From an uncultured Rhizobiaceae group bacterium (lineage in GTDB: Bacteria > Pseudomonadota > Alphaproteobacteria > Rhizobiales > Rhizobiaceae), in contig CALLUS010000025.1 in NCBI GenBank assembly GCA_938010435.1, positions 1 to 64,000 on the forward strand: a DNA stretch of 64,000 bases, in the 5' to 3' direction. Below are positions 26,724 to 36,219 of the stretch, one piece after another. The notes under the pieces are model-generated. The model had not been told where the DNA came from and ran no database searches. It was given only the letters and a program-made list of their open reading frames with translations. The first letter of the stretch is position 1; every line of letters starts with the position of its first letter. The translations under genes and the position numbers were made by a program.

Positions 26724-27860
26724 ATGAAATTACGTGGATCACATTTGGTCGCACTGGCCATTCTCGCTGCTGTTGGCGGTTGGATGTTTACCGGTCAATT
26801 GATTTTGGGCGGCCAAGCAGACCCAAATGCAATGACAATTGTTGACCGGGAGGCTGACAGAACTCAGGAAGCCTTTCGTGTTCGGGTGATGGAAATTCAA
26901 CCCTCGCAACGTGTTGAGACATTGACGATCCGCGGCCGCACTCAAGCTGATGCCATGGTGAGCGTGCGGGCAGAAACAGGCGGAACAGTTGAAGCACGTT
27001 TGGTCAACAAAGGTGACTTTGTAAAAGCGGGTGATTTGTTGTGCGAAATAGACAAAGGCGTGCGCGAAATACAATTGGCACAAGCTGAAACATTGCTTGA
27101 ACAAACGGAATCCGATTACGAAGCTAACCGCAAATTGGTGAAACGCGGTTTTGCCACGAACTCCAAGTTACGCAGCATGAAGGCGGCAATGGACAGTGCT
27201 AAATCTTCACTCGCCACGGCAATGCAGGAAATGGCACGCACACAAGTCAAGGCGTCTGTTTCAGGGCAAGTTCAATCTCCACTGGCGGAAGTGGGAGACA
27301 ATCTGGCGCCAGGCGGCGTATGTGTCACATTGGTCGACACTAATCCCATGTTGTTTTCGGGACAAATCCCTGAACGTGAAATTTCATCTGTTAACGTTGG
27401 AATGACATCAAAAATCAAATTGATTTCCGGTTCCAAAATTACAGGCAAAGTGCGCTATATTTCCCGCGTTGCTGACGCCAGCACGCGTACGTTCACAGTC
27501 GAAATCGAAATGCCCAACAAAGACGGAGCTATTCGCGATGGCTTGACTGCTGAAGCCTCTATCGATCTTTCCCCCACCGATGCTTACCAATTGAAGCCGA
27601 GCTGGCTCACCTTGGAAGATAATGGAGACGTTGGCGTGCGTATTGTTGCGGCTGAAGACAAGGTTAAATTCGTTCCCGTGAAAATCATTGCGCAAGAAGA
27701 CGATAGTGTTTGGGTTGAAGGCCTGAGTGCAGGAATGAGAATTATAACGCTTGGCCAAAACTTCGTGGCATCCGGCCAAATTGTTGCGCCTGTTACAGAA
27801 GCGCAAATGAAAGCGCTGGAAAAAGCAAAGAAGCCTAAGGCTTCGGAGGCAAACTCATGA
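26724..27860 (+). CDS. RND efflux periplasmic adaptor (HlyD/MexE-like)
   Basis: A 378-residue membrane-fusion protein linking an inner-membrane RND pump to an outer-membrane channel. It has an N-terminal membrane anchor (about 7-28) and a lipoyl/barrel-sandwich domain split by a helical hairpin (AQAETLLEQTESDYEANRKLVKRGF near residue 115). A beta-barrel and a membrane-proximal domain follow. A Lys-rich C-terminus ends the protein. Its stop overlaps the RND permease start (ATGA). No outer-membrane channel gene is nearby. Confidence 0.92.
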   Translation: MKLRGSHLVALAILAAVGGWMFTGQLILGGQADPNAMTIVDREADRTQEAFRVRVMEIQPSQRVETLTIRGRTQADAMVSVRAETGGTVEARLVNKGDFVKAGDLLCEIDKGVREIQLAQAETLLEQTESDYEANRKLVKRGFATNSKLRSMKAAMDSAKSSLATAMQEMARTQVKASVSGQVQSPLAEVGDNLAPGGVCVTLVDTNPMLFSGQIPEREISSVNVGMTSKIKLISGSKITGKVRYISRVADASTRTFTVEIEMPNKDGAIRDGLTAEASIDLSPTDAYQLKPSWLTLEDNGDVGVRIVAAEDKVKFVPVKIIAQEDDSVWVEGLSAGMRIITLGQNFVASGQIVAPVTEAQMKALEKAKKPKASEANS

Positions 27861-30800
27861 CCGCAGCACTCGCAGTTATTCTAAGCCGTCCTAAAACTGT
27901 ATTGCTCTTGATGGCTGTTATGGTGATCGCAGGCGTGATCTCCTATATCAGCGTTCCCAAGGAAGCCAATCCAGATATTGACGTTCCGGTCTATTTTGTT
28001 TCCGTCAGCCAACAGGGCATTTCACCGGGTGATGCTGAACGGTTGCTGGTACGTCCACTGGAAAGCAAGCTTCGCGGCTTGGATGGATTGAAAGAAATCA
28101 CCACCATTGCGGCTCAAAGCAATGCAACCGCCGTGCTTGAGTTCAACATTGGCTCAGACAAAACCGAAGTGTTGGCTGATATTCGCGATAAGGTCGATCA
28201 GGCGAAATCCGAAATGCCGGCAGATGCAGATGAACCTGTGATTGCTGAGACAAACTTCGCGTTGCAACCAACGATCATTGTCACTCTCTCAGGCCAAGTG
28301 CCCGAACGTACTCTGTTCCAATATTCTCGCCGTTTGAAAGACGAGATCGAAGCAATCGGTACGGTTCGCGATGCGAATCTTAAGGGCAACCGCGAAGAAA
28401 TGTTGGAAGTAGTACTCGATCTGGCAAAGCTGGAATCCTACAACATCAATCAATCGGAATTGTTGAACGCCCTTTCTCAAAACAACCAGTTGATTGCAGC
28501 AGGTTTCCTCGACAGCGGCTCTGGTCGTTTTAATTTGAAGGTTCCTGGCCTCGTTGAAAGCGCAAAAGACGTTTACGAAATTCCAATCAAGCAAAACGGT
28601 GAAGCCGTTGTCACGCTTGGGGATGTTTCAGAAATCCGTCGTACGTTTAAAGACCATTCGGCCTACACTCGTGTGAACGGTGAACCGGCGATCTCCCTTG
28701 AAGTGGTGAAACGCATTGGCACCAATATTATCGAAAACAACATCGCCGTTCGCAAAGTGGTCGCTGACTTCTCGAAAGACTGGCCATCCAGCATCAAGAT
28801 CAATTATCTGCTCGACCAATCAAGCTTCATCGGTGAAGTTCAAGGCTCTCTGCAAGCCTCCATTATGACAGCTATCATGCTTGTGATGGTGGTTGTGGTG
28901 GCTTCGCTTGGATTGCGTTCCGGACTGCTTGTTGGCCTCTCCGTACCCATTTCATTTGCCGTTGGGTTCTTGATCGTCGGATTCGCCGGCATGACCGTGA
29001 ATATGATGGTCTTGTTCGGCATGGTGTTAACAGTGGGCATGTTGGTGGATGGTGCCATTGTGGTGACCGAATACGCAGACAGGAAACTTGCCGAGGGTAT
29101 GCCCGCCACTGAAGCTTACACGCGCGCAGCGCAGTTAATGTTCTGGCCCGTGGTGTCCTCTACAGCGACGACGCTTGCTGCATTCTTGCCCTTGCTTTTA
29201 TGGCCAGGTGTCCCAGGTGAATTCATGTCATTCTTGCCGATCATGGTAATCATTGTTTTGTCGGCATCGCTGATGACGGCCTTAATATTCTTGCCAACAG
29301 CTGGCGCCTTGACGGGATGGTTGGCGAGCAAAGTGAGCCGCCGTGGTGGTGTAATCATTTCTGCCGTTTTGTCATCCGGCATGATTGGCTTTGCAGCATT
29401 TGCCCTGACCGACGGCGGGATCTCCCTTGGACTTGAACAAGTTACTGGAGAAGTGACTGGCGCTGTTGGCGGCTCAATTGCAAATTTGGCATCGATTGCG
29501 GCTGGCATTTTGGTTGCGATTGTTTGTTTTCCGTTCTTGCTCGGTTACTTGCTGTGGAGCGAGAAACGATCATCAGTCGATGCGGAAAATGCAACTTCGT
29601 TGATGTACACAAGCAAACGTCCGTTAGAAATTAAAAAAGTACCAGGCTTGATGCGTGGATATCTCGGCTTCCTTAAATTTGCATCTGGAAATTTGATTGG
29701 AAATGCACTCGTTATAGGAGCTGTGATTTTTACCACCGCCACTGTCTTTGGCATGTTCGGTGAGAAGAGCGCCGGAGTGGAATTCTTTGTTGATGAAGAA
29801 CCCGATGTGGCCATCGTACTTGTCTCGGCACGCGGCAATCTCTCCGCGACACAAGTGCGTGACGTTGTAGGAGAAGTGGAAACAAAAATCCTCACAATTC
29901 CCGGCATTGAAAATTCCGTTATGACTGCGACCGCCCCTGGTGGCGGCGGTGTCGGCAGCCCATTGGGTGGTGTTCAAGACAAACCCGCAGATGTTGTTGG
30001 CGAATTGCAGATTGAATTAACAGACTTTTGTTGCCGTCGTTTGGCCGTCGAAATTTTCGAGGAAATTCGCCAGAAAACTGCTGCTATTCCCGGCATTCGC
30101 GTTGAAGTTCGTAAAATCGAAGGTGGGCCGCCCACTGGTAAAGATATTCGCTTACAAGTGAAATCTACCGACTACAATGATATGGCGGCAGTCGTTGCGC
30201 GAGGACGCAAATACTTCGACACGCTTTCCGGCATTCAAGATATTGAAGATGGACGCCCCCTCCCCGGCATCGAATGGGAGTTAAAAGTCGACCGTCAGGA
30301 AGCAGGACGTTACAATGCGGGTATCGTGGCCATTGGCTCCATGGTGCAAATGGTGACAACTGGTGTGCCGATTGGAAAATACCGGCCGAATGATTCAGAA
30401 GACGAACTGGATATCCGTGTACGCCTGCCAAAAAGTCAACGGACATTTGCGGCTCTCGACAAGCTGAAACTGCCCACACCTGATGGCCAAGTTCCACTCG
30501 CAAACTTTGTTAAACGATCCCCCTTGCCGAAAGTCAGTTCCATCACCCGCAAAGATGGCCTGTATTCCATGGAAGTGAAAGCCAACATGATCCCCGGTTT
30601 CCAAGAAAACGGGAAAGCTTTGACACCGGATGCAAAAGTCGCGGAAATTCAGAAATGGATTGATACACAAGAATGGCCAAACAGCATTCAATTCAAATTT
30701 AAAGGTGGCGATGAAGAGCAAAAAGAGTCCGGGGCGTTCCTCGCCAATGCGGCAGGCATCGCTCTGTTTTTGATGTTCATCATTTTGGTGACACAGTTCA

Positions 30801-31489
30801 ATTCGTTCTATCAAACCATCCTGACACTCTCGACCGTCATTCTGGCGATTGTCGGCGTGTTGATCGGCTTGATGGTCACTGGCCAAAAATTCTCCATCAT
30901 CATGACAGGTACAGGCGTCGTCGCGCTGGCTGGTATTGTGGTGAACAACGCCATTGTTTTGATCGACACTTTCAATCGGCTGCGCGAAGAAGGCGTTGAA
31001 ACGCGCGAAGCTGTTTTAAAAACATCGGCGCAACGTCTGCGTCCAATCATGCTCACCACGGTGACAACCATTCTGGGGCTCATTCCAATGGCCTTGCAGT
31101 TGAATATGAATTTCTTTGAACGAACAATTGCCTATGGTGGCATTACATCTGTTTGGTGGGTTCAATTGTCAACGGCCATTATTTCCGGCCTCGCCTTTTC
31201 AACAATTCTGACATTGATTGTTATTCCGAGCATGTTGGCCATGCCTGCCAACATTGTGGCAGTCTTCAACTGGACCACGGGACGCAAACCTCAAGCTGTT
31301 GCTGCGCCGGTTCTCGCTGGAGCGGTTGCTGAACCACAGGCAGAAGACGAGTTGCTTGATCTCAATATCATGATGAATTCGGCATTGAAGTCACGCAGCA
31401 AAACGAAGAAGAGCGACATGGACCTCGCTCCAAAACCTGCAAATGATCCGGTCAAGTTGGATAAAAGTTATCCTGATGCGGCGGAATGA
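27857..31489 (+). CDS. RND-family efflux permease with extra membrane insertion
   Basis: A 1210-residue proton-driven exporter, about 170 residues longer than AcrB-type pumps. It has the N-terminal membrane helix, large periplasmic loops, GMLVDGAIVVTEY near residue 395 (one proton-relay Asp) and the second half ending TTVTTILGLIPMA. Between about residues 497 and 575 there is an insertion with two further hydrophobic stretches, suggesting 14 rather than 12 membrane segments. A charged tail of about 80 residues follows the last one. The substrate is unknown. The 3' end overlaps pssA by 22 bases on the opposite strand. Confidence 0.93.
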   Translation: MTAALAVILSRPKTVLLLMAVMVIAGVISYISVPKEANPDIDVPVYFVSVSQQGISPGDAERLLVRPLESKLRGLDGLKEITTIAAQSNATAVLEFNIGSDKTEVLADIRDKVDQAKSEMPADADEPVIAETNFALQPTIIVTLSGQVPERTLFQYSRRLKDEIEAIGTVRDANLKGNREEMLEVVLDLAKLESYNINQSELLNALSQNNQLIAAGFLDSGSGRFNLKVPGLVESAKDVYEIPIKQNGEAVVTLGDVSEIRRTFKDHSAYTRVNGEPAISLEVVKRIGTNIIENNIAVRKVVADFSKDWPSSIKINYLLDQSSFIGEVQGSLQASIMTAIMLVMVVVVASLGLRSGLLVGLSVPISFAVGFLIVGFAGMTVNMMVLFGMVLTVGMLVDGAIVVTEYADRKLAEGMPATEAYTRAAQLMFWPVVSSTATTLAAFLPLLLWPGVPGEFMSFLPIMVIIVLSASLMTALIFLPTAGALTGWLASKVSRRGGVIISAVLSSGMIGFAAFALTDGGISLGLEQVTGEVTGAVGGSIANLASIAAGILVAIVCFPFLLGYLLWSEKRSSVDAENATSLMYTSKRPLEIKKVPGLMRGYLGFLKFASGNLIGNALVIGAVIFTTATVFGMFGEKSAGVEFFVDEEPDVAIVLVSARGNLSATQVRDVVGEVETKILTIPGIENSVMTATAPGGGGVGSPLGGVQDKPADVVGELQIELTDFCCRRLAVEIFEEIRQKTAAIPGIRVEVRKIEGGPPTGKDIRLQVKSTDYNDMAAVVARGRKYFDTLSGIQDIEDGRPLPGIEWELKVDRQEAGRYNAGIVAIGSMVQMVTTGVPIGKYRPNDSEDELDIRVRLPKSQRTFAALDKLKLPTPDGQVPLANFVKRSPLPKVSSITRKDGLYSMEVKANMIPGFQENGKALTPDAKVAEIQKWIDTQEWPNSIQFKFKGGDEEQKESGAFLANAAGIALFLMFIILVTQFNSFYQTILTLSTVILAIVGVLIGLMVTGQKFSIIMTGTGVVALAGIVVNNAIVLIDTFNRLREEGVETREAVLKTSAQRLRPIMLTTVTTILGLIPMALQLNMNFFERTIAYGGITSVWWVQLSTAIISGLAFSTILTLIVIPSMLAMPANIVAVFNWTTGRKPQAVAAPVLAGAVAEPQAEDELLDLNIMMNSALKSRSKTKKSDMDLAPKPANDPVKLDKSYPDAAE

Positions 31490-32334
31490 GTTTCACGTTT
31501 TTTATAATCTCTGTAGCTGAATGGCAGTGACGCAAGATATGTGGCACTGCCTGCTGCCAATATTGTCCAAGGATAGCTGAACAACACGACAACAAAGAGA
31601 ATTAACCCAATCATCACCGGCAAAACAAGGTTTTGCGAAATGCTCTGACCTGCTCTTTTGCCCGACCAAGTAGGCAAGTTTGAAACCATCAAGAAGCCAA
31701 TGAAAAGCACATAGAGCACTGTAAACCCTGTCACCCAAGTGTCACGCTCCATGCCCAGCAAACCCAAATAGATCGGAAGCATCACAAGGATTGCCCCAGC
31801 GGGGGCTGGAACGCCTGTGAAGAAATCCACCTGCCATTTTGGTTTGTCAGGTTTGTCTAACGTGACGTTAAAACGGGCCAGCCGCAAACATCCGCAAATC
31901 GCAAATACAAGAGCGACAATCCAACCGATGGACTTGGCGTCTTTCAATGTCCACAAATACAGAACCAGTGCCGGCGTCACACCAAAGTTCACAAAGTCAG
32001 CGAGAGAATCCAATTGTTCGCCGAATGAACTTGTGGATTTAAGAAATCGCGCCACCCGTCCATCAAGACCATCAAGAAGGGCCGCAAATACAATTGCCAC
32101 AACAGCAAGACCAAAGCGGCCTTCGAAAGCCAAACGAATGGCAGTTAGACCGGAACAAATTGCGCCCAATGTGATCAAGTTCGGCACCAACATCCGAAAC
32201 GGAACATCGCGCAATCGCGATATGGGTTCAGCATCCTCATCTTCAAAAAGTGCTGGTGGTTCGTCTGTCCTCAGCAGCGATGCCGCTTTGTCAGTTTCAC
32301 CATCAGGGTCAAATTCTGGAAATGGCGGTTTCAT
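31468..32334 (-). CDS. pssA: CDP-diacylglycerol-serine O-phosphatidyltransferase
   Basis: Makes phosphatidylserine from CDP-diacylglycerol and serine in the inner membrane. The 288-residue protein carries the CDP-alcohol phosphotransferase motif DGLDGRVARFLKSTSSFG + EQLDSLAD near residue 88-115, with all conserved Asp residues, and about eight membrane segments. A soluble acidic N-terminus of roughly 45 residues precedes them. Its ATG overlaps the psd stop by one base, so product (phosphatidylserine) and its consumer are co-expressed. Confidence 0.94.
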   Translation of the reverse strand: MKPPFPEFDPDGETDKAASLLRTDEPPALFEDEDAEPISRLRDVPFRMLVPNLITLGAICSGLTAIRLAFEGRFGLAVVAIVFAALLDGLDGRVARFLKSTSSFGEQLDSLADFVNFGVTPALVLYLWTLKDAKSIGWIVALVFAICGCLRLARFNVTLDKPDKPKWQVDFFTGVPAPAGAILVMLPIYLGLLGMERDTWVTGFTVLYVLFIGFLMVSNLPTWSGKRAGQSISQNLVLPVMIGLILFVVVLFSYPWTILAAGSATYLASLPFSYRDYKKRETHSAASG

Positions 32335-33035
32335 TAAATGGTTCTCGGTGTCGGGCTGGACTTCATAGCTTTACCATGGGCTGCAAGTATGCTCTCACCG
32401 GCGATCATGGTTTGGCCGAGAGCCACGCGCGGTGTCGCACCTTCTGGAATAAACACATCAACGCGAGACCCGAAGCGGATCAGTCCAAAGCGTTCGCCCT
32501 GCCCCAAATCATCCCCTTCATTGGTCCAGCATAGAATACGTCGAGCCACGAGGCCCGCGATTTGCACTGCCCCTACTTCGCCGTGAGGCCCGTCGATTAC
32601 CACACTGTGGCGTTCATTTTCATCGGATGCTTTATCGAGATCAGCCGACAAGAACTTACCTGGCTTGTGATGCGATACTAAAACAGGCCCACGCACTGGC
32701 GCACGGTTTACGTGGCAATTGAACACATTCATAAACACCGTGATACGCATACGCGGTTCGGTGCCCATATCCAACTCTGCCGGTGGAACGAAAGGACCGA
32801 TGGAAGAGATAACACCATCAGCCGGACTGATGATAAGGTCGTCGCTTACGGGCACAACACGTTCAGGATCACGGAAGAACAGCGTGCACCATATAGTCAA
32901 GATAAGGCCAATCCAGAACAAGGGTTGCCATAGAAAGCCCAAGACAATGGAAACAACTGCAAATATCGCGATGAAGCGATATCCTTCTTTGTGAATTGGA
33001 ACCATTGCAGAGCGGATTGAATTGGCGATGGACAT
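32334..33035 (-). CDS. psd: Phosphatidylserine decarboxylase
   Basis: Converts phosphatidylserine to phosphatidylethanolamine. The 233-residue proenzyme is of the short (PSD-A) type, with an N-terminal membrane region and autocleavage at the Gly-Ser of RFGSRVDVF near residue 183, which generates the pyruvoyl group. The ATG at 33035 gives the usual family start ([19 protein letters not shown]) and has AGGGG upstream; an ATG at 33092 would add 19 atypical residues. It is co-transcribed with pssA. Confidence 0.94.
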   Translation of the reverse strand: MSIANSIRSAMVPIHKEGYRFIAIFAVVSIVLGFLWQPLFWIGLILTIWCTLFFRDPERVVPVSDDLIISPADGVISSIGPFVPPAELDMGTEPRMRITVFMNVFNCHVNRAPVRGPVLVSHHKPGKFLSADLDKASDENERHSVVIDGPHGEVGAVQIAGLVARRILCWTNEGDDLGQGERFGLIRFGSRVDVFIPEGATPRVALGQTMIAGESILAAHGKAMKSSPTPRTI

Positions 33036-33105
33036 TTGTGCGACCCCTAGAAATTTGATATCTTCATACACTAGGCACGCGTCGGATACCAAGAGGTATC
33101 GAAGG

Positions 33106-33861
33106 TTATAACGGGCTGGTGTCTGGATTTCCCTGCTGCAAGTTTACAAAAAGGGGCCCTGTGATTTCCTTCACCAACTTTTGACGCATTGATTCTCCAA
33201 ATGTCTTGAAGCTTTCAGCGTTCAGCAGAAACGCTCCGGGGCCGCCGATCACATCTTTCGTATAGTGTGTGTGCAAAGCATGGCGCGCCAGATCGCCTAA
33301 ATCATATTCTACCGAGTGGATGATCAAGCCGTTTATCGTGAAGCCCTTCGCCACCGCTGCATCGCGTGCACTGCTTGGGTTGTTGTTGTCGCTTGTTCCA
33401 TCGCCGGACACATCGATTGCATAACGGCGACCTTGAAACCCGTTGTTCTCGATCGATGCTACGCTGTGATTAATCGCGCCAGAAATGTCGGTAAATCCCG
33501 TCAAAGCGCGGGGCATATTTATCAATTCAATTGCCAATTGCAGCGCCGCAGACTCGCTGTTGATGTGTCGCCACCCAATCGAATTCACTTGTTTTCCGGG
33601 GCCGGACCATTGAACAACGCTAATGGCAAGCCCCTCTTCCCCCAATCCGCGAATAGCCTTTAGAACGGAAGGGTGTCGCATAGCTTCCGACAGGCCTTTA
33701 CGCTGCAACGCATATTCATCTTCGTTGACACTGGTGGAACTGTCCAACGCCAAAACAAGTTCCAATTCTACGGCTTTCTGTGCCTGCGCGACAGCCGTCC
33801 AACTGCCAATCAACACCAACACGATTTGCAGCAAGCGATACATGTTACGCGATCGGCTCAT
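33106..33861 (-). CDS. DUF1194 (von Willebrand factor A-like) secreted protein
   Basis: A 251-residue protein with a Sec signal (hydrophobic residues about 9-25, cleavage near AQA) and a VWA-like domain. The metal-ion site motif DSSTSV lies near residue 41 and the later acidic loop [11 protein letters not shown] near 130. Family members (DUF1194) are common in alphaproteobacteria and uncharacterised. It starts inside or just after the exporter gene: 33861 overlaps by 17 bases, whereas an alternative ATG at 33843 abuts the stop. Both keep the signal peptide. Confidence 0.86.
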   Translation of the reverse strand: MSRSRNMYRLLQIVLVLIGSWTAVAQAQKAVELELVLALDSSTSVNEDEYALQRKGLSEAMRHPSVLKAIRGLGEEGLAISVVQWSGPGKQVNSIGWRHINSESAALQLAIELINMPRALTGFTDISGAINHSVASIENNGFQGRRYAIDVSGDGTSDNNNPSSARDAAVAKGFTINGLIIHSVEYDLGDLARHALHTHYTKDVIGGPGAFLLNAESFKTFGESMRQKLVKEITGPLFVNLQQGNPDTSPL

Positions 33862-35728
33862 TGCTTGGACGCCGGACAACAATTCCGAATTCATCAGCTT
33901 CTTGGGCAGCACGCAATTTTTGTTCGGCTTCCGTAGCTTCCAACTGACGGTTCCACATGGATGCATAAAGGCCCTTTTTCTTGAGCAGCTTCCCATGAGT
34001 TCCCCGTTCGGCAATTTGACCTGCCTCCAGAACAATAATTTCATCGGCATCAATAATGGTCGACAAGCGGTGGGCGATCACAACCGTTGTTCGGTTTTCA
34101 GATACGATATCAAGAGCGGCTTTGATCTCTTGTTCTGTCTGGGTGTCTAAAGCCGACGTCGCTTCATCCAGAATCAAAATTGGGGGCGCTTTGAGCAAAG
34201 TTCGAGCAATCGCAACGCGCTGTTTTTCACCGCCTGAGAGTTTCAAACCGCGTTCGCCAACCTGCGTGTCATAGCCTTCCGGCAAGCGAGCTATAAAGTC
34301 ACCGATCTGAGCGCGTTCAGCCGCCTGCGCAACTTCAGCTTCCGTTGCATCTGTCCGGCCGTAACGGACATTGTAAGCAATCGTATCATTGAAAAGCACC
34401 GTGTCCTGCGGAACCATGCCAATTTCAGATCGCAAGCTGTTTTGATCGACTTCACGAAGGTCTTGGCCATCGATCTCAATCGACCCGTTTTGGATATCAT
34501 AAAAACGGAACAACAATCGAGAAATTGTGCTTTTACCCGCGCCTGAGGGGCCCACAATAGCAACCGTCTTTCCTGCAGGGACATCGAACGAAACGCCTTT
34601 CAAAATCGGGCGATCTGCGTCGTAGTGGAAATCCACACCCTTGAAAGAAATGGCACCGTTCTCCACTTGGATCATCGGCGCGTTGGGTTTGTCCTTCACT
34701 TCGGCGGGAACTTCCAGCAAGTCAAACATCGCTTCAATGTCGGTCAAACCTTGCCTTATTTCACGATATACAAATCCAATGAAGTTCAGCGGGACTGACA
34801 GCTGCATCAAGAACATATTGATGAGCACGAAGTCGCCGATTGTCTGTTCACCACGTTGCACTGCCAATGCAGACATCACCATGCAACCCAACATACCAAT
34901 TGAAAAAATGACGGTTTGCCCGAAGTTCAACCAACCAAGTGATGTCCATGTTTTCGTCGCGGCCTTTTCATATCCAGCCATGGATTCATCAAACCGGTCA
35001 GACTCCATTTTTTCATTGCCGAAATATTTAACCGTCTCATAGTTCAACAGGGAGTCGATCGCCTTGGAATTTGCATCCGTGTCAGACCTGTTCATGTCGC
35101 GACGAATTTGGATGCGCCAATCGCTGGCTTTGATCGTGAACCAAGAATAAGCCCAAACCGTCAGAGCAATAACCAGCACATAGCTCCAGCCGAAATAGTA
35201 GGCGAAAATGCCAGCATATAGGCCGAACTCAAGAATGGTCGGCAATGTGCTCAGAATTGTGAAACGCACTATCGTTTCGATACCCTTGGTTCCGCGCTCA
35301 ATTATGCGTGAGAGGCCCCCTGTTCTGCGCGCCAAATGAAACCGCAGAGACAATTTGTGCATGTGAACGAATGTGCGATAGGCCAATTGTCGAACAGCAT
35401 GTTGTCCAACCCGTGCAAATAAAGCGTCGCGCAGCTGGTTTAATCCCGTCATCAAAATACGCGCAACGTTGAACCCGACAACCAGCATGATTGGCGTGCT
35501 CAGCGCTAAGGGAAGCCAACTGATTTCTTGATCAATACCATCAAGAGCATCAGTCGCATATTTGAAAAAGAATGGTACAATGGCTGTCACCAGTTTTGCG
35601 AAGACCAAGAAAAATGCCGCCCAAAGCACTCGCAATTTAAGATCAGATCGATCTGAGGGCCACATATAGGGCCAAAGGTTCACCACCGTAGCAAGGGATG
35701 ACTTATCGGTTTTGTTGGAATCAGACAA
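33845..35728 (-). CDS. Atm1-like ABC exporter (fused permease-ATPase)
   Basis: A 627-residue half-transporter: six membrane helices (about 25-320) followed by an ATPase with Walker A GPSGAGKS near residue 395, signature LSGGEKQR near 500 and Walker B ILILDEATSALD near 520. Membrane-domain sequences such as FHLARRTGGLSRIIERGTKG and DSLLNYETVKYFGNE are typical of the Atm1/ABCB7/HMT1 group, which exports glutathione-linked sulfur or metal compounds. The start is TTG with no clear ribosome-binding site. It lies 63 bases downstream of an arsR-type gene on the same strand, consistent with metal-linked control. Confidence 0.9.
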   Translation of the reverse strand: MSDSNKTDKSSLATVVNLWPYMWPSDRSDLKLRVLWAAFFLVFAKLVTAIVPFFFKYATDALDGIDQEISWLPLALSTPIMLVVGFNVARILMTGLNQLRDALFARVGQHAVRQLAYRTFVHMHKLSLRFHLARRTGGLSRIIERGTKGIETIVRFTILSTLPTILEFGLYAGIFAYYFGWSYVLVIALTVWAYSWFTIKASDWRIQIRRDMNRSDTDANSKAIDSLLNYETVKYFGNEKMESDRFDESMAGYEKAATKTWTSLGWLNFGQTVIFSIGMLGCMVMSALAVQRGEQTIGDFVLINMFLMQLSVPLNFIGFVYREIRQGLTDIEAMFDLLEVPAEVKDKPNAPMIQVENGAISFKGVDFHYDADRPILKGVSFDVPAGKTVAIVGPSGAGKSTISRLLFRFYDIQNGSIEIDGQDLREVDQNSLRSEIGMVPQDTVLFNDTIAYNVRYGRTDATEAEVAQAAERAQIGDFIARLPEGYDTQVGERGLKLSGGEKQRVAIARTLLKAPPILILDEATSALDTQTEQEIKAALDIVSENRTTVVIAHRLSTIIDADEIIVLEAGQIAERGTHGKLLKKKGLYASMWNRQLEATEAEQKLRAAQEADEFGIVVRRPSNEPIA

Positions 35729-35791
35729 AAAGTACGGCTTTCAGAATACGAGTATAAGCAATTGCAAACAGCATTAAGTAATGCACTGAGT

Positions 35792-36124
35792 TCAACACCA
35801 GGTTTCTTTACAACAAGAGCCTAGAAAAATGTTTGTGACGTTTGCGAGATCTTTGAGAACATCTTCATTGATCACATAACGTGATCGCGGATGAATGGTT
35901 TCCGACCTAAGAATTCCCGCTTCAACCAAGACCTTGATATGTTGAGAGACCGTTGATTGTGCCAAAGGCAGAACTTCGGTGATGTCTTTGCAACCACAAT
36001 CATTGTGACAAGCGATATGCCTTAAAATATCTATACGCGCCGGGTTCGAAAGTGCTGCAAAAATTGCGGCCATTTCTGCTGAATTACTTGTTGCAAGCGA
36101 ATTGCCGTCAATTTGATCAACCAT
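35792..36124 (-). CDS. ArsR-family metal-sensing repressor
   Basis: A 110-residue winged-helix repressor. The recognition region is LPLAQSTVSQHIKVLVEAGILRSE (about 60-85). Cysteines occur in ACHNDCGCKD before it and in the C-terminal SCCKETWC, giving candidate metal or arsenite ligands, although the classical ELCVCDL helix is not conserved (NDCGCKDI). The ATG at 36124 is chosen over 36139, since the latter falls within the operator. A strong dyad and promoter lie directly upstream, indicating autoregulation. The Atm1-like exporter downstream is the likely target. Confidence 0.9.
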   Translation of the reverse strand: MVDQIDGNSLATSNSAEMAAIFAALSNPARIDILRHIACHNDCGCKDITEVLPLAQSTVSQHIKVLVEAGILRSETIHPRSRYVINEDVLKDLANVTNIFLGSCCKETWC

Positions 36125-36136
36125 TGTACGAATCCA

Positions 36137-36187
36137 CATTCATCGTATTTATACGATGAATGTAAGAGTTCCCACTGCCACTTGCAA
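36137..36187 (-). promoter_or_regulatory. arsR promoter and operator
   Basis: On the minus strand TTGCAA (36187-36182) and TACATT (36164-36159) are spaced by 17 bases. A perfect inverted repeat with 11-base arms, CATTCATCGTA and TACGATGAATG (36137-36162, 4-base centre), begins within the -10 box. This is a textbook repressor arrangement for the ArsR protein encoded 12 bases downstream. Confidence 0.8.
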
Positions 36188-36219
36188 GGCATGGGGCACA
36201 ATCGCAAGATTGATACAGA

